Part shown: positions 1-8,303 of the stretch, piece after piece
Layout: each line of letters opens with the position of its first letter
Position numbering within the stretch: position 1 is the first letter of the stretch
From: JAZKIX01 sp040384645
Lineage (GTDB): Bacteria > Pseudomonadota > Gammaproteobacteria > Burkholderiales > Burkholderiaceae_D
Reading direction: 5' to 3'
Length of the DNA: 64,000 nt
NCBI GenBank assembly: GCA_040384645.1
Contig: JAZKIX010000070.1
Span: 62,001 to 126,000 of the forward strand
Translations under genes and position numbers: made by a program
Notes under the pieces: model-generated
What the model was told of the DNA's origin: nothing
The model's database searches: none
Seen by the model: the letters and a program-made list of their open reading frames with translations, nothing else

Positions 1-101
1 ACCTGTTGTGCAACTTCATGCAACAGGGGCAAGGTTGTATTGGCTGGTGGCGCTATCGGATTAAGTGCTGGGTTGGTCATAAGGTGTCACAGGAGAGTGC
101 G

Positions 102-1319
102 ATGGTACGTCGGTGGATCAAAAAAACCTTGCTGGCAAGTTTGCTGTGCGGATTGTGCGCGTCAACGCTGGCAAATACAACCGCAGCCGATCCAGCGACC
201 GAGGCCGGTAGCAAGCTTGATGGCAAAGCGGACGCTACTCAAACCGTCCCTCCGCCGGCCACTCCAGACAAAAACGCGCCCCCTGCCCCACCGTCCACCA
301 TGCGGCTAGCGTTGCTGCTACCGCTCAGTTCCGACACCCTCGGCCAAGCAGCCAACACCATCCGCGCCGGTTTCATGGCTGCCTACGAACGCGAAAGCAG
401 TGGCGTCACCGTGGCCGTGATCGATAGCGGCGAATCCGGGGCCGATGTACTCAACCGCTACCTTGATGCCCATGCCGATAACGATGTGATCGTCGGGCCA
501 CTCTCGCGCGCTGGGGTAACCGCGGTAGCGCAAAGTGGCTCGGTCAATAAGCCGACCATCGCCCTTAATCAGCCTGAAACCGCAGGACCTGATGAGGTCT
601 TGCCGCGCAAGATGCTGGTGATGAGTTTGTCGATAGAAGAAGAAGCGCGCCAGATGGCTGTCTGGGCCGCTGCTCATCGCTCCTCGACCAGCGCTTTTGT
701 GGTATCGAGCAGTACTCCGTGGCAACGCCGCGCAGCCAAGGCTTTTGTCGCGCAATGGCAGCAAACCGGGCGCAGCGTAGCGTCGGTCGAGTTACCGGCC
801 TCGGCCGGTTATCTCAGTGCCAGCGCGCTGGTGCAACTGCGCACCCAGATTGAAATCGAAAAACCAGGCTTGCTATTTGTCGCGCTCGATGCCGACCAAA
901 CGCGTCAGGCGCGCACCGCCTTGGGTTACGAATTGCCTATTTACGGCACCTCGCAACTGAATCCGACGCCACTATCGGAGCAAATAGGCGCCGCACCGGT
1001 GCCGGAATTAAAGGGCGTCCGCCTGCTCGATATGCCATGGCTATTGCAAGCCGATCACACCGCAGTCATGGTGTATCCGCATCTGGTGACGCCGGCCGAT
1101 CAAAAAGCCAGCGCCGATCTGGAGCGCCTGTACGCGCTCGGGATCGATGCTTACCGGGTGGCGCGTGAGCTGGCTGGCAATAAAACCAATTTTGAGATCG
1201 ACGGCGTCACTGGCAAGCTGACGGTGCGCTTCGGCAAGGGGCCGGCGTTTTTCGAGCGGATCGAGCAACAGGCGGTGTATATGGATGGCGTGCTGGCACC
1301 GCTCAATGGCCGCCGCTGA
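102..1319 (+). CDS. lpoA: LppC/LpoA-family penicillin-binding protein activator
   Basis: This is a 405-residue secreted protein of the LppC/LpoA family, which has a periplasmic-binding-protein-like fold. In Enterobacteria LpoA stimulates the peptidoglycan synthase PBP1A from the outer membrane. Residues 1-25 form a signal peptide, a Pro/Ala-rich linker covers about 30-65, and the binding-fold domain runs from about 66 (MRLALLLPLS) to the end. I see no clear lipobox in front of a cysteine, so lipidation is doubtful. I chose ATG 102 because AGGAGA lies 6-11 bases before it; an open frame continues upstream but would bury the signal peptide. It heads the operon lpoA-yraN-diaA-dolP, the same order as in E. 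coli, which is the strongest support for the name. Confidence 0.85.
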   Translation: MVRRWIKKTLLASLLCGLCASTLANTTAADPATEAGSKLDGKADATQTVPPPATPDKNAPPAPPSTMRLALLLPLSSDTLGQAANTIRAGFMAAYERESSGVTVAVIDSGESGADVLNRYLDAHADNDVIVGPLSRAGVTAVAQSGSVNKPTIALNQPETAGPDEVLPRKMLVMSLSIEEEARQMAVWAAAHRSSTSAFVVSSSTPWQRRAAKAFVAQWQQTGRSVASVELPASAGYLSASALVQLRTQIEIEKPGLLFVALDADQTRQARTALGYELPIYGTSQLNPTPLSEQIGAAPVPELKGVRLLDMPWLLQADHTAVMVYPHLVTPADQKASADLERLYALGIDAYRVARELAGNKTNFEIDGVTGKLTVRFGKGPAFFERIEQQAVYMDGVLAPLNGRR

Positions 1320-1353
1320 TCCACAGCGTTGTTTGTACGCTTGATTGAGATGC

Positions 1354-1833
1354 ATGAATCTATTTAAGCGCAAGCCGCCAACGCCGCGCCAATTGATCGG
1401 TCAAAGTGGCGAAGATATCGCGCTGGCGCATTTGCTGGCGCAGGGCTTGACCTTAGTGGAACGGAATTTCCGCTGCAAAGGCGGCGAAATCGATTTGATC
1501 ATGCAACAGCGCGATACCTTGGTCTTTGTCGAAGTGCGCAAGCGTGCCGATCTGCGTCATGGTGGCGCCGCCGCCAGTGTCACACCGGCCAAGCAGGGGC
1601 GCCTGATACTTGCGGCGCAACTGTATTTGCAGCGTTATAAGTCACTGCCGCCATGCCGCTTCGATTGCCGGATCAATGGCATGGTGCAAGTTGAGCTCCC
1701 TCCAGGCAACCATATCCTCGTTGAGAACNNNNNNNNNNAGTGGCAGGGTGAAAATCTGTCCGACTCGTTTCTCGATGTGGTCGCACTCGATGGCGACGCC
1801 TTGAACTGGATTAAAAATGCAATTGAGTCATAA
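1354..1833 (+). CDS. yraN: UPF0102/YraN family nuclease-like protein (contains assembly gap)
   Basis: This is a YraN-family protein of about 160 residues with the Holliday-junction-resolvase-like endonuclease fold; its cellular role is not established. Visible family motifs are GEDIALAHLL near the N-terminus, KGGEIDLI (about 44-51) and FVEVRKR (about 59-65), which carry the acidic and basic residues of the nuclease-like core. ATG 1354 is preferred; a TTG nine bases upstream is possible. Ten N at 1729-1738 interrupt the C-terminal third. The frame is the same on both sides, since the family C-terminus DVVALDGDALNWI follows, but the true residues there are unknown. It lies 34 bp after lpoA. Confidence 0.88.
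   Translation: MNLFKRKPPTPRQLIGQSGEDIALAHLLAQGLTLVERNFRCKGGEIDLIMQQRDTLVFVEVRKRADLRHGGAAASVTPAKQGRLILAAQLYLQRYKSLPPCRFDCRINGMVQVELPPGNHILVENXXXXWQGENLSDSFLDVVALDGDALNWIKNAIES
1729..1738. other. Assembly gap (10 N) inside yraN
   Basis: Ten undetermined bases. The translation stays in frame across the gap, so the real gap length is probably 10 plus a multiple of three. Confidence 0.99.
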
Positions 1834-1890
1834 TCACGGCTACCGAAATGTGCCGCAGTCGCAATTCTCTCATCCCACCTTCCCCACGCC

Positions 1891-2487
1891 ATGATCACAC
1901 AACGCATCCTTGCCCAATTCCACGAAAGCGCCGAACTCAAGATCCAGGCCGCCACCGCGCTCTCGCAACCAATTGCACAAGCGGTTGAACTTATGTTCAC
2001 CGCTTTGTCCAACGGTAACAAAATTTTGGCTTGCGGCAACGGCGGTTCGGCTGCCGACAGCCAGCATTTTGCGGCGGAACTGGTAGGTCGCTTTGAACGT
2101 GAACGTTTGCCTTTGCCTGCGATGGCCTTGACGACCGATACCTCGATCATGACGGCGATCGGCAACGATTACAGTTATCGCGAAATTTTTTCAAAGCAGG
2201 TACAGGCTTTCGGCCAATCCGGCGACGTATTGTTGGCAATCTCGTCCTCAGGCAATTCAGCCAATGTACTGGCTGCAATCGAAGTGGCCCTCGAGCGCGA
2301 GATGCGGGTAGTTGCCCTCACCGGCAAGGGCGGCGGCGCCATCGGCACATTGCTGACCGACGCCGATGTCCATATCTGTGTCCCGCACGACCGTACAGCC
2401 CGGATTCAAGAAGTCCATTTGTTGACGATTCACTGCTTATGCGACGGCATCGATGTCGCCTTGTTTGGAGGAGATGTGAATGATTAA
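1891..2487 (+). CDS. diaA: DiaA/GmhA-type SIS-domain protein
   Basis: This is a 198-residue sugar-isomerase (SIS) domain protein. Its position between yraN and dolP and its end (LCDGIDVALF) match DiaA, which binds DnaA and promotes replication initiation in E. coli. Unlike E. coli DiaA it keeps the catalytic residues of the paralogue GmhA (sedoheptulose-7-phosphate isomerase for LPS heptose): the Glu in AAELVGR and the His in RIQEVHLLTIH. It could therefore still be an active isomerase. Phosphate-binding motifs CGNGGSAADSQH and ISSSGNSANV are intact. Its last 8 bases overlap the start of the next gene, which suggests translational coupling. Confidence 0.85.
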   Translation: MITQRILAQFHESAELKIQAATALSQPIAQAVELMFTALSNGNKILACGNGGSAADSQHFAAELVGRFERERLPLPAMALTTDTSIMTAIGNDYSYREIFSKQVQAFGQSGDVLLAISSSGNSANVLAAIEVALEREMRVVALTGKGGGAIGTLLTDADVHICVPHDRTARIQEVHLLTIHCLCDGIDVALFGGDVND

Positions 2488-3127
2488 GATGAACAATGAG
2501 ATGAAAACTGGTTTGCAAAAGCTGCAGCGCCCATTGACCATGGCAATCTTGTGCGGCAGTGTCGCGCTCAGCGTGCAAGGCTGCGTCGGCTTGATGGTCG
2601 GCGGCGCCGTCGTCGGTGCCATGTCGGCCAGCGACCGCCGCACTTTCGGCGCCCAAACCGAAGACCGCGCCATTGTCCACAAAGGCGAAATGCGGATGCG
2701 CGCCCTGGTTGGCGAGGCTGGCCATGTCGACGTCAACAGTTTCAACCGCCAGGTTTTGCTGAGCGGGGAAGTCAAGGATGCCCAAACCAAGGAACAGGCC
2801 GGACGCGAGATCGCCAGCATCGAAAATGTCAAAGCCGTCGTCAACGAACTTGAAATCGCCGAAACATCCGGCTTTAAATCGCGCTCCAACGACGCCCTAT
2901 TGACCACCAAAGTCAAAGCCAGCCTGATCGATTCCAAAGCAGTATTCGCCAACTCTTTCAAAGTCGTCAGCGAAGCTGGCACGGTATTTTTGATGGGCCG
3001 TGTCACCCGGCGCGAAGGTGATGCCGCCGGTGAAATCGCACGCGGCGTCAACGGCGTGCAAAAAGTAGTGAAAGTGTTTGAATACATCACTGAAGAAGAA
3101 TTGAATCAGCTCAATCATTCGCAGTAA
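2480..3127 (+). CDS. dolP: Two-BON-domain outer-membrane lipoprotein (DolP/YraP-like)
   Basis: This 215-residue protein has an N-terminal signal with lipobox VQGC (Cys about 35) and two BON domains (about 70-140 and 148-210). In E. coli DolP (YraP) binds anionic phospholipids at division sites and supports outer-membrane integrity. The start ATG 2480 lies inside the end of diaA and has a very strong ribosome site (GGAGGAG, 2467-2473). It is the last gene of the conserved lpoA-yraN-diaA-dolP operon; together these genes serve cell-wall and envelope maintenance. Confidence 0.9.
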   Translation: MIKMNNEMKTGLQKLQRPLTMAILCGSVALSVQGCVGLMVGGAVVGAMSASDRRTFGAQTEDRAIVHKGEMRMRALVGEAGHVDVNSFNRQVLLSGEVKDAQTKEQAGREIASIENVKAVVNELEIAETSGFKSRSNDALLTTKVKASLIDSKAVFANSFKVVSEAGTVFLMGRVTRREGDAAGEIARGVNGVQKVVKVFEYITEEELNQLNHSQ

Positions 3128-3203
3128 CACATTCATAGTAAATTGGTTCACACCGGGGTCGCTTATCCAAGCGACCCATTACCCATTCAGGCGGAAATTT
3201 TTT

Positions 3204-3728
3204 ATGCAAGCGTCATCATCCAACCAATCCATGCGTATCCTGATCAAATTGCTTGGCACGGCGCTGGTATTGGCGGTCGTCGTGCTCGCTTACTTTTCCC
3301 TGAGTAAAAAAACCGTCGCCCCGGACGTCACTTACATCACCCTTAAAGGGGAAAAAATCACGTCCCTCGACTTACGCGGCAAGGTCGTACTAGTCAACTT
3401 CTGGGCTACCTCCTGCAGCGCATGCGTCCAGGAAATGCCGCAGATGGCCGAGACCTACAATAAATACAACGGCAAAGGCCTGGAATTGGTCGCCGTCGCC
3501 ATGAGCTACGACGCACCTAATTACGTGCTCAATTTTGCCGATAGCCGCCAACTGCCGTTCAAGGTCGCGCTCGATACCAGCGGCAGCTTGGCCACGGCCT
3601 TCGGCGACGTCAAATTGACGCCCACCACTTTCGTGATCGACAAACAAGGCAAGATCCTGAAACGCTATGTCGGCCAGCCAGAGTTCGCCGAATTGCACCG
3701 CTTGCTTGAAACCGCACTCGCGGCCTGA
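3204..3728 (+). CDS. TlpA-like membrane-anchored thioredoxin
   Basis: This 174-residue protein has one N-terminal membrane segment (about 10-32) followed by a thioredoxin fold facing the periplasm. The active site is CSAC in NFWATSCSACVQEMP, and the cis-proline loop is LTPTTFVID. It belongs to the TlpA/ResA class of disulfide reductases, which serve cytochrome c maturation or similar thiol reduction; the specific partner cannot be told. A second in-frame ATG at 3231 could be the true start. The stop lies only 8 bp before the hairpin end of the first copy of the dispersed 75-bp repeat. Confidence 0.85.
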   Translation: MQASSSNQSMRILIKLLGTALVLAVVVLAYFSLSKKTVAPDVTYITLKGEKITSLDLRGKVVLVNFWATSCSACVQEMPQMAETYNKYNGKGLELVAVAMSYDAPNYVLNFADSRQLPFKVALDTSGSLATAFGDVKLTPTTFVIDKQGKILKRYVGQPEFAELHRLLETALAA

Positions 3729-3736
3729 TTTTCCAG

Positions 3737-3811
3737 AATAATACTGTCGGGTGTATTTTTAAAGCCGCAATGAATACGTGCGGATAACGGCATGTTTTGG
3801 CATATACCCCC
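3737..3811 (-). repeat. 75-bp dispersed intergenic repeat, copy A
   Basis: Read on the minus strand it starts GGGGGTATATGCC, has a TATCCGCACG core and a TTCATTGCGG block, and ends with an ATACACCCGACAGTATTATT hairpin arm pair. On the plus strand the same hairpin (AATACTG ... GTGTATTTTT) follows the tlpA-like stop at once and carries a T-run, so it could act as a terminator for that gene. Confidence 0.85.
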
Positions 3812-4001
3812 TACTTAAATTGATTTCAAAGTATCCAGCGCGTTCGTGTGACTACATCGCTAGGCGCCTGAATTATCAGAGTCCACTTGGATAAGTAAAA
3901 TTTGTCTGGCAAAAGGCTTGGACGTGAGTCCGTCGAAGCTCAGTGAATCGAGTTGGTCGAAGCACATCCACCGGTCGGTACTGGACGACCTGTTAGTGCG
4001 A

Positions 4002-4598
4002 TCATTCGCCAAGTAATAACTCTTCGTTATTACATCCAAGCGGATGCGCTGTCCGAGCAAGCCATTCTTCGCCTGTCAGTTCGGCGAGTGGAGGCATGCT
4101 ACATGCCTCCTGAAAATCGCCTCTGGTTTGTGGGACAATTAATGCTTCAAAGTGTGACGCATCCGGTGACCTGAAATACGCTTCAAACCCCTTCGGAATA
4201 TGCAGCAGTGTTACCTGTAAAAATGCACCGAGTAGATGCAAATCGATCACTTTGAATAATTCATTTGACGGGAAAATGCACAGTCCCCATTCGGGGTGCT
4301 CAGATAATCCAGATATATCACGCGGCGACGCTGAAATGACTAAAAACCGCGTGTTTGCGGCAGGCCCGCCAAATTTGTGCGTCACATCACAAAATGTCGA
4401 CTCCCGGAAAAATAGGTTTTTCTTATATTGCGCTCGAATCTCTGGACTGAGATTGGTGTCACGATACAAAAATTTCGAATTTTGAAGTAATCGTGTAAGC
4501 GACTGGTCAAAATCCTTTGTCTTGTAATTGGAAGCTACTGGTGGCGCAATAATCGGCGTAGGTGTTGGCGCGGATTTTTTCTTGAAAATGGAGAACAT
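4002..4598 (-). CDS. Hypothetical protein in a cassette-like cluster
   Basis: This is a 198-residue protein I do not recognise. It begins MFSIFKKKS, followed by a short Pro/Thr-rich stretch (about 10-22) and then a soluble mixed region with no signal peptide or membrane segment. ATG 4598 is the first start after a decayed attC-like stretch (4613-4709, minus strand). The stop is followed on the minus strand by ACTAAC, which resembles the left core of another attC. The gene is AT-richer than lpoA or dolP nearby and stands alone between genes of the opposite strand. Size, orientation and flanks fit an integron gene cassette of unknown function. Confidence 0.6.
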   Translation of the reverse strand: MFSIFKKKSAPTPTPIIAPPVASNYKTKDFDQSLTRLLQNSKFLYRDTNLSPEIRAQYKKNLFFRESTFCDVTHKFGGPAANTRFLVISASPRDISGLSEHPEWGLCIFPSNELFKVIDLHLLGAFLQVTLLHIPKGFEAYFRSPDASHFEALIVPQTRGDFQEACSMPPLAELTGEEWLARTAHPLGCNNEELLLGE

Positions 4599-4612
4599 AA
4601 ATATTGTTGCTC

Positions 4613-4709
4613 TAAAGTTGACGGTACGGGGGGTTACGGCGTGAAGGCGGGTGAAGTAACCAGCAAAGCCGGTTCCGCAGTCGCTCTTGACTGATGGATT
4701 TAGACAATA
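4613..4709 (-). other. Possible decayed attC site
   Basis: On the minus strand GTCTAAA at one end and TTTAGAG at the other are nearly complementary and sit exactly between two small same-strand genes, where an attC would be. The invariant AAC/GTT triplets read AAA/TTT, so the site would be mutated and probably inactive. This is inference from position and partial dyad symmetry only. Confidence 0.3.
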
Positions 4710-4716
4710 TTTAAAT

Positions 4717-5193
4717 TTACTTCCCAATTCCTTTAATCACCACACCACGAATGCAATTAATCAGCTCGTGAGACTGCGCAGCACCATGCGTTGTTTGGCA
4801 TTCAAGCGCTTTTCTGGCTATAACAGGAAAGCCGCTAGGATTTGAAAGGCCCTGGGCTGATCGAAAGCACATTTCAGAACGGAAAACGTAGTAAGGAAAT
4901 TCCTTTATTTCAGGGTAGCCATATATATCATCTAATATTTCGTACATTAATTTAGCGAGCCGATTATTGTCAGGCCCCCGCGGAGGAAGAGGTTTGGACA
5001 ACTCCTCTTTGGTTTTTCCTTTGTCACGTAAAGCTATAGCGCCCACAGCAGCTTGTTGGTCTTGCTTGCATGCTAGTGCCGCCATATCTAAAACCGCTTT
5101 TTCTTCTATACCCAACTGCTGAGGTTCAGTTTGTGCCATGCAATTGAGCGTTGCTAACGAGAAGCTTAGGGCAGCCAAGTGCGAGAGCTTCAT
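4717..5193 (-). CDS. Secreted hypothetical protein in a cassette-like cluster
   Basis: This is a 158-residue protein with a likely signal peptide (MKLSHLAALSFSLATLNC, cleavage near MAQ-TE). The mature part contains four cysteines (ALACKQ, EMCFRS, LECQTT, INCIRG), which may form two disulfides in the periplasm. I do not recognise the family. ATG 5193 is placed by the signal peptide and begins 8 bases after GTTAGGC, the right core of an attC-like site. That spacing is typical of integron cassettes, whose genes often lack a promoter of their own. Confidence 0.65.
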   Translation of the reverse strand: MKLSHLAALSFSLATLNCMAQTEPQQLGIEEKAVLDMAALACKQDQQAAVGAIALRDKGKTKEELSKPLPPRGPDNNRLAKLMYEILDDIYGYPEIKEFPYYVFRSEMCFRSAQGLSNPSGFPVIARKALECQTTHGAAQSHELINCIRGVVIKGIGK

Positions 5194-5201
5194 AGGTAAT
5201 T

Positions 5202-5279
5202 GCCTAACGTTGGCTGTAAATGGGCCGCAACGGCGCACTCAGCAATGAAAAATAGCGACCACTCTGGCCGCCGTTATGC
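5202..5279 (-). other. attC-like recombination site (78 bp)
   Basis: On the minus strand the site runs from GCATAACGGCGGC to GCCAACGTTAGGC. The arms GCATAACGGCGGC and GCCTAACGTTGGC (the latter is the reverse complement of the right arm) agree at 10 of 13 positions. The right core GTTAGGC fits the consensus GTTRRRY, and the left core GCATAAC differs from RYYYAAC at one position. The next start codon is 8 bases downstream. I infer an integron attC site; covariance-model scoring has not been done. Confidence 0.55.
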
Positions 5280-5346
5280 GTCCATCCCACGAACCTGTAA
5301 AGGGCGATTGTCTTACGGAATGGATCTGAATTGGTCTTTAACGTTT

Positions 5347-5661
5347 TCATTTCTCAATTTGATACTCGTATCGCTCATAGCGGTTTTCGAAAAATGTCTC
5401 GGGTGACTCAGTGGATTCAAAGAGTTGGGAAAAGACTTCATAGCCGTCGATAAGTTGCTGTCCATCTTGCCTGTACGCGTACTGATCTGGTCCAACCGCG
5501 AAGTCATTGTTGGCAGCATATTGGGCCGCTTCTTTCTGACCCTTCTCGTGCGCCTCTGGTTCGGTTTCCGCCACGAAACAAACAATTCTTTCCTCAAACA
5601 CATTTACACCATTGGATTTCACCGCGAAATGGTAAATATTGCGAACCGCAAACCATGCCAT
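5347..5661 (-). CDS. DUF4288-like small protein in a cassette-like cluster
   Basis: This is a 104-residue soluble protein. The start MAWFAVRNIYHF and the end DGYEVFSQLFESTESPETFFENRYERY resemble the DUF4288 family, small proteins of unknown function that often sit in accessory regions. AAGGG lies 8-12 bases before ATG 5661. Upstream on the minus strand, GTTAAAC (5705-5699) matches an attC/attI right core, and an attC-like site follows 68 bp after the stop. It would be the first of three cassettes read in the same direction. Confidence 0.65.
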   Translation of the reverse strand: MAWFAVRNIYHFAVKSNGVNVFEERIVCFVAETEPEAHEKGQKEAAQYAANNDFAVGPDQYAYRQDGQQLIDGYEVFSQLFESTESPETFFENRYERYEYQIEK

Positions 5662-5969
5662 GGAAGACCCTTAACTTGTAATAAATCGCAAAACACGTGT
5701 TTAACATTGGCGACAAAACTGACTTGGGAAACTACAAATCCAGAAAAACCTTGCCAATTCCCGTTTCCCATCTCACCGACCATTCAAAACGACTCACTGA
5801 CAAAACCGGCGAACCACACGCGAATAATCACCTATTCCGGTATCGAATTTACAACATACTTGCCTGTTTGAATGGCCCTTTTATGGAAAAGTGCGACCGT
5901 CCAAAATTGGCCGCCCACCAACTTGATTCGCATCCGACTGACTTTGCTCGTCCTAATTACTCGGCATCT
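5662..5969. other. Gene-free stretch next to the cassette-like cluster
   Basis: No convincing gene. Open frames here lack ribosome sites and family features. The only notable motif is GTTAAAC on the minus strand (5705-5699), a possible recombination core at the edge of the cassette cluster. No integrase gene is present. Confidence 0.4.
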
Positions 5970-6674
5970 CTACAGCTTAGCCGGCTTGCGTTTTTTGGCA
6001 ATAAAACTGAAATTAAATTTCAATTCGGGTACACCCTTGTCGCCAACCTTGATGGTCTGGCTTAGCGCCGGGATCATCGCGCCCATGTCGGGGTGCCAGG
6101 CCTTGATTTCATAATCGCCCTTGGTCAAGCCGTCCAGCTTGATGACGCCGGTATCGTCGGTTTTGGCAAAATAAGGGGTATCGACCACCATCACGTAAGC
6201 CCGCATCCAGCCGTGGAACAAGCAATACACGATAACCACGCCGGATTTGTCGAACACCACCGGTGGCGGCGTACCTTTTTCATAGACCTTGTATTCGAAT
6301 TCCTTGGCCGATGAAAACGATTTGACGTGATGCGGCATCTTGTCGAGATTGGGGAACTTGACTTCAGTGCCAGCCTTGACCGCGGTCACATAGGGCGTAA
6401 ATTGCATGCCTTCTTGCGAAATGGTGGCAGGTGGCAAATTGCTTGCCGGCAGTGCCACGCCGCCCACCGGCATGGCGTAGATGACCACGTCTTGCATCGG
6501 ATTGCCATCTTTGTCGGTCGCCTTGGCTTGTAGCGTCTCGGCCCAAGCCGACGTCATGCCAAAACCCAGGCCAAGTGCCAGCATGGCAGCGTGCAGGCAT
6601 AAGCGGCGGGCAGGGCGGCCTGCTTTGGGACACATGGAAACGGGCGGGATCATGAGAGCGGTCGCCATCGTCAT
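5970..6674 (-). CDS. Cupredoxin-like 'methylamine utilization' family periplasmic protein
   Basis: This is a 234-residue secreted protein. After a signal region (about 20-45, ending TSAWA-ET) come a short carboxypeptidase-regulatory-like strand set and a plastocyanin-like part. The latter has PHHVKSFSSAK and VVIVYCLFHGWMRAYVMVVD, with the His, Cys, His and Met expected of a type 1 copper site. A second beta-sandwich part (TDDTGVIKLDGLTKGDYEIKAWH) follows. Such proteins are commonly labelled methylamine utilization proteins without proof. ATG 6674 overlaps the stop of the globin gene (ATGA), so it is the third gene of an operon with the globin and the DUF3034 protein. Confidence 0.78.
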   Translation of the reverse strand: MTMATALMIPPVSMCPKAGRPARRLCLHAAMLALGLGFGMTSAWAETLQAKATDKDGNPMQDVVIYAMPVGGVALPASNLPPATISQEGMQFTPYVTAVKAGTEVKFPNLDKMPHHVKSFSSAKEFEYKVYEKGTPPPVVFDKSGVVIVYCLFHGWMRAYVMVVDTPYFAKTDDTGVIKLDGLTKGDYEIKAWHPDMGAMIPALSQTIKVGDKGVPELKFNFSFIAKKRKPAKL

Positions 6675-7105
6675 TGGGTCACAACATGACGCTGCATCGG
6701 TGCCAGTTTGGCCACCAGCTTGTTTTGCGCGCTGGCGCTAATGCCTTGCTGTTCCATTGCCAATTGCAAGTCTTCGGCCAGGGCATTGAACTGGGCGTTG
6801 CTGATTTTCATTTCGGCGTGGGCTTCGCGCATATCTTTGCCGCTGTAGCTGCAGGGGCCGCCAGAGAGTTGGCAGAACTGCTCGGCCAGCAAGGCGCCAA
6901 GCCGGTCGAGGTCGGCATCTTTGAACGAATCCTTGATGCGGGCATCGGCCAATACGATGGGTAAGAATACGGCGACGATTTTGGCGATGCCTTCCTTGCC
7001 ACCGAGTTCTTGAAAAGTGGCATCGCTGGTGTCGGCCAGCGCTGGCGCGCCATTCAAAACACACAGGGTCAGCGCCAGCAGCGCGGTTTTTTTAAACACG
7101 GACAT
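6671..7105 (-). CDS. Secreted group 1 truncated haemoglobin-like protein
   Basis: This is a 144-residue protein. A signal peptide (MSVFKKTALLALTLCVLNGAPALA) precedes a truncated-haemoglobin fold: FQELGGKEGIAKIVAVF at the start and REAHAEMKISNAQFNALAEDL, with the proximal-His region, further on. Group 1 globins bind O2 or NO; a signal peptide on one is less usual and implies periplasmic haem binding. ATG 7105 is preferred over 7123 because GGAACC precedes it and the signal peptide starts there. It lies between the DUF3034 gene (upstream) and the cupredoxin-like gene (overlapping downstream). Confidence 0.83.
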   Translation of the reverse strand: MSVFKKTALLALTLCVLNGAPALADTSDATFQELGGKEGIAKIVAVFLPIVLADARIKDSFKDADLDRLGALLAEQFCQLSGGPCSYSGKDMREAHAEMKISNAQFNALAEDLQLAMEQQGISASAQNKLVAKLAPMQRHVVTQ

Positions 7106-7132
7106 GATGGTTCCTTGGTTCATTGCTTGAAT

Positions 7133-8059
7133 TTAAAACCCAGTTTGCAGGGAAAGGTAAAAACCTTTCTGGCGCGTGGGGTTGAAGACCGTGATATCGC
7201 CCAGCGCGACATAGGCGGCAGTGAGAGAAATATTCTTATTGGGGAACCAGGCGATGAAGACATCGTAATAATCTTTTTCATTATCAACACCGAGGTTATT
7301 CGGTTTCATGCGGTATTCGACACCGGCCACCAGCTTGCGGTTGATCAGGTAAGCGGCCGAGACTTCGGCCATGGCTTGATATTGATCGCGCTTGTCGCCG
7401 CCAAACCCGAGGATCCCCATTTGATTGGCCTTGGTGGCGCGCAGCGTGCCGTTTAACAGCAGACTTTTATCGAGGATGATCTTGGTCGCCGAAACGTAAT
7501 AATCGACACCCTTGTCGTCCGCTGCGCCCAGTTGCTTGACGCTGGTCACGCCCAAGGCGCCCAATCCACCCACGCCCTTGTTGCGCTTGGCCATCAGCCC
7601 TAGCGCGATTTGCGGCATGGCGCTGTCTTGTTCGTAGACTGCGTCGCCCGCCACCTTTAGTTTTAAACCTAAGATATCTTGCTTGATACGCAGTTGGTCC
7701 AGCGGCGCCAGGCTGCCTTTGAAATCCTGGGTGGCGAACGAAAGTTCGACCCGGTCTGCAATGCCAACTGCCACACCAACCGAATCGAGCGAATAATCCT
7801 GCGTCCGTACAGTGGTGGCGTGCAGATTGCCGCCAACACTGTCGCGTGTGCCGTAGCCGGTAATCAGCGCCCACGGCGTCAAGCCACCACCACCTGTACC
7901 TTCGATCTGGCTGACGCCGCCGGTGGCTAATAGCTTGCCCATGTCGGGCCGCATGCTTTGCGCCAGCGCGGCTTGGCTGGCACACAACCCGACAATACCG
8001 GCCGCAGTAGTGGTCACTATCTTGGCCAGTACGACGCCCCGCAATTGTTTCATCTGCAT
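7133..8059 (-). CDS. DUF3034-family outer-membrane-like protein
   Basis: This is a 308-residue protein with a signal peptide (about 1-34, SQAALA-QS). It then has alternating amphipathic strands and ends in a phenylalanine (GFYLSLQTGF), as outer-membrane beta-barrels do. The sequence fits DUF3034, a family regularly found beside truncated haemoglobins in proteobacteria; its function is unknown. GGGAG lies 6 bases before ATG 8059. It is the first gene of a three-gene operon and is divergent from an ECF sigma factor, which may control it. Confidence 0.8.
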   Translation of the reverse strand: MQMKQLRGVVLAKIVTTTAAGIVGLCASQAALAQSMRPDMGKLLATGGVSQIEGTGGGGLTPWALITGYGTRDSVGGNLHATTVRTQDYSLDSVGVAVGIADRVELSFATQDFKGSLAPLDQLRIKQDILGLKLKVAGDAVYEQDSAMPQIALGLMAKRNKGVGGLGALGVTSVKQLGAADDKGVDYYVSATKIILDKSLLLNGTLRATKANQMGILGFGGDKRDQYQAMAEVSAAYLINRKLVAGVEYRMKPNNLGVDNEKDYYDVFIAWFPNKNISLTAAYVALGDITVFNPTRQKGFYLSLQTGF

Positions 8060-8303
8060 ATGTCACTCCCAATGTAAATCGACTGTGTTGAACTGTGCAT
8101 TCCGGCTAGGCGACGACCGGTCTATTGGATTCTGCATTTGCTTACGGTATGCGCCTTCAATAGAATGCATGTGCAAAACTGTTTACGCAAGCGCAAGAAA
8201 ATCAGATTCAACTATTTTGCATCCGGGCAAGAAAACCACAACCCTTCCACCAGCGGACCCGACCTTGGCTACCTCATCCCCCCCCGATGTACTGCAAGCA
8301 CAG

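Noticed and set aside
318..764. Long minus-strand frame inside lpoA
   Set aside because: A shadow of the lpoA reading frame; composition and lack of start signals fit an antisense artefact.
5697..6065. 122-codon plus-strand frame beside the cassette cluster
   Set aside because: No ribosome site or family features, it overlaps the end of the cupredoxin-like gene, and the codon use is random.
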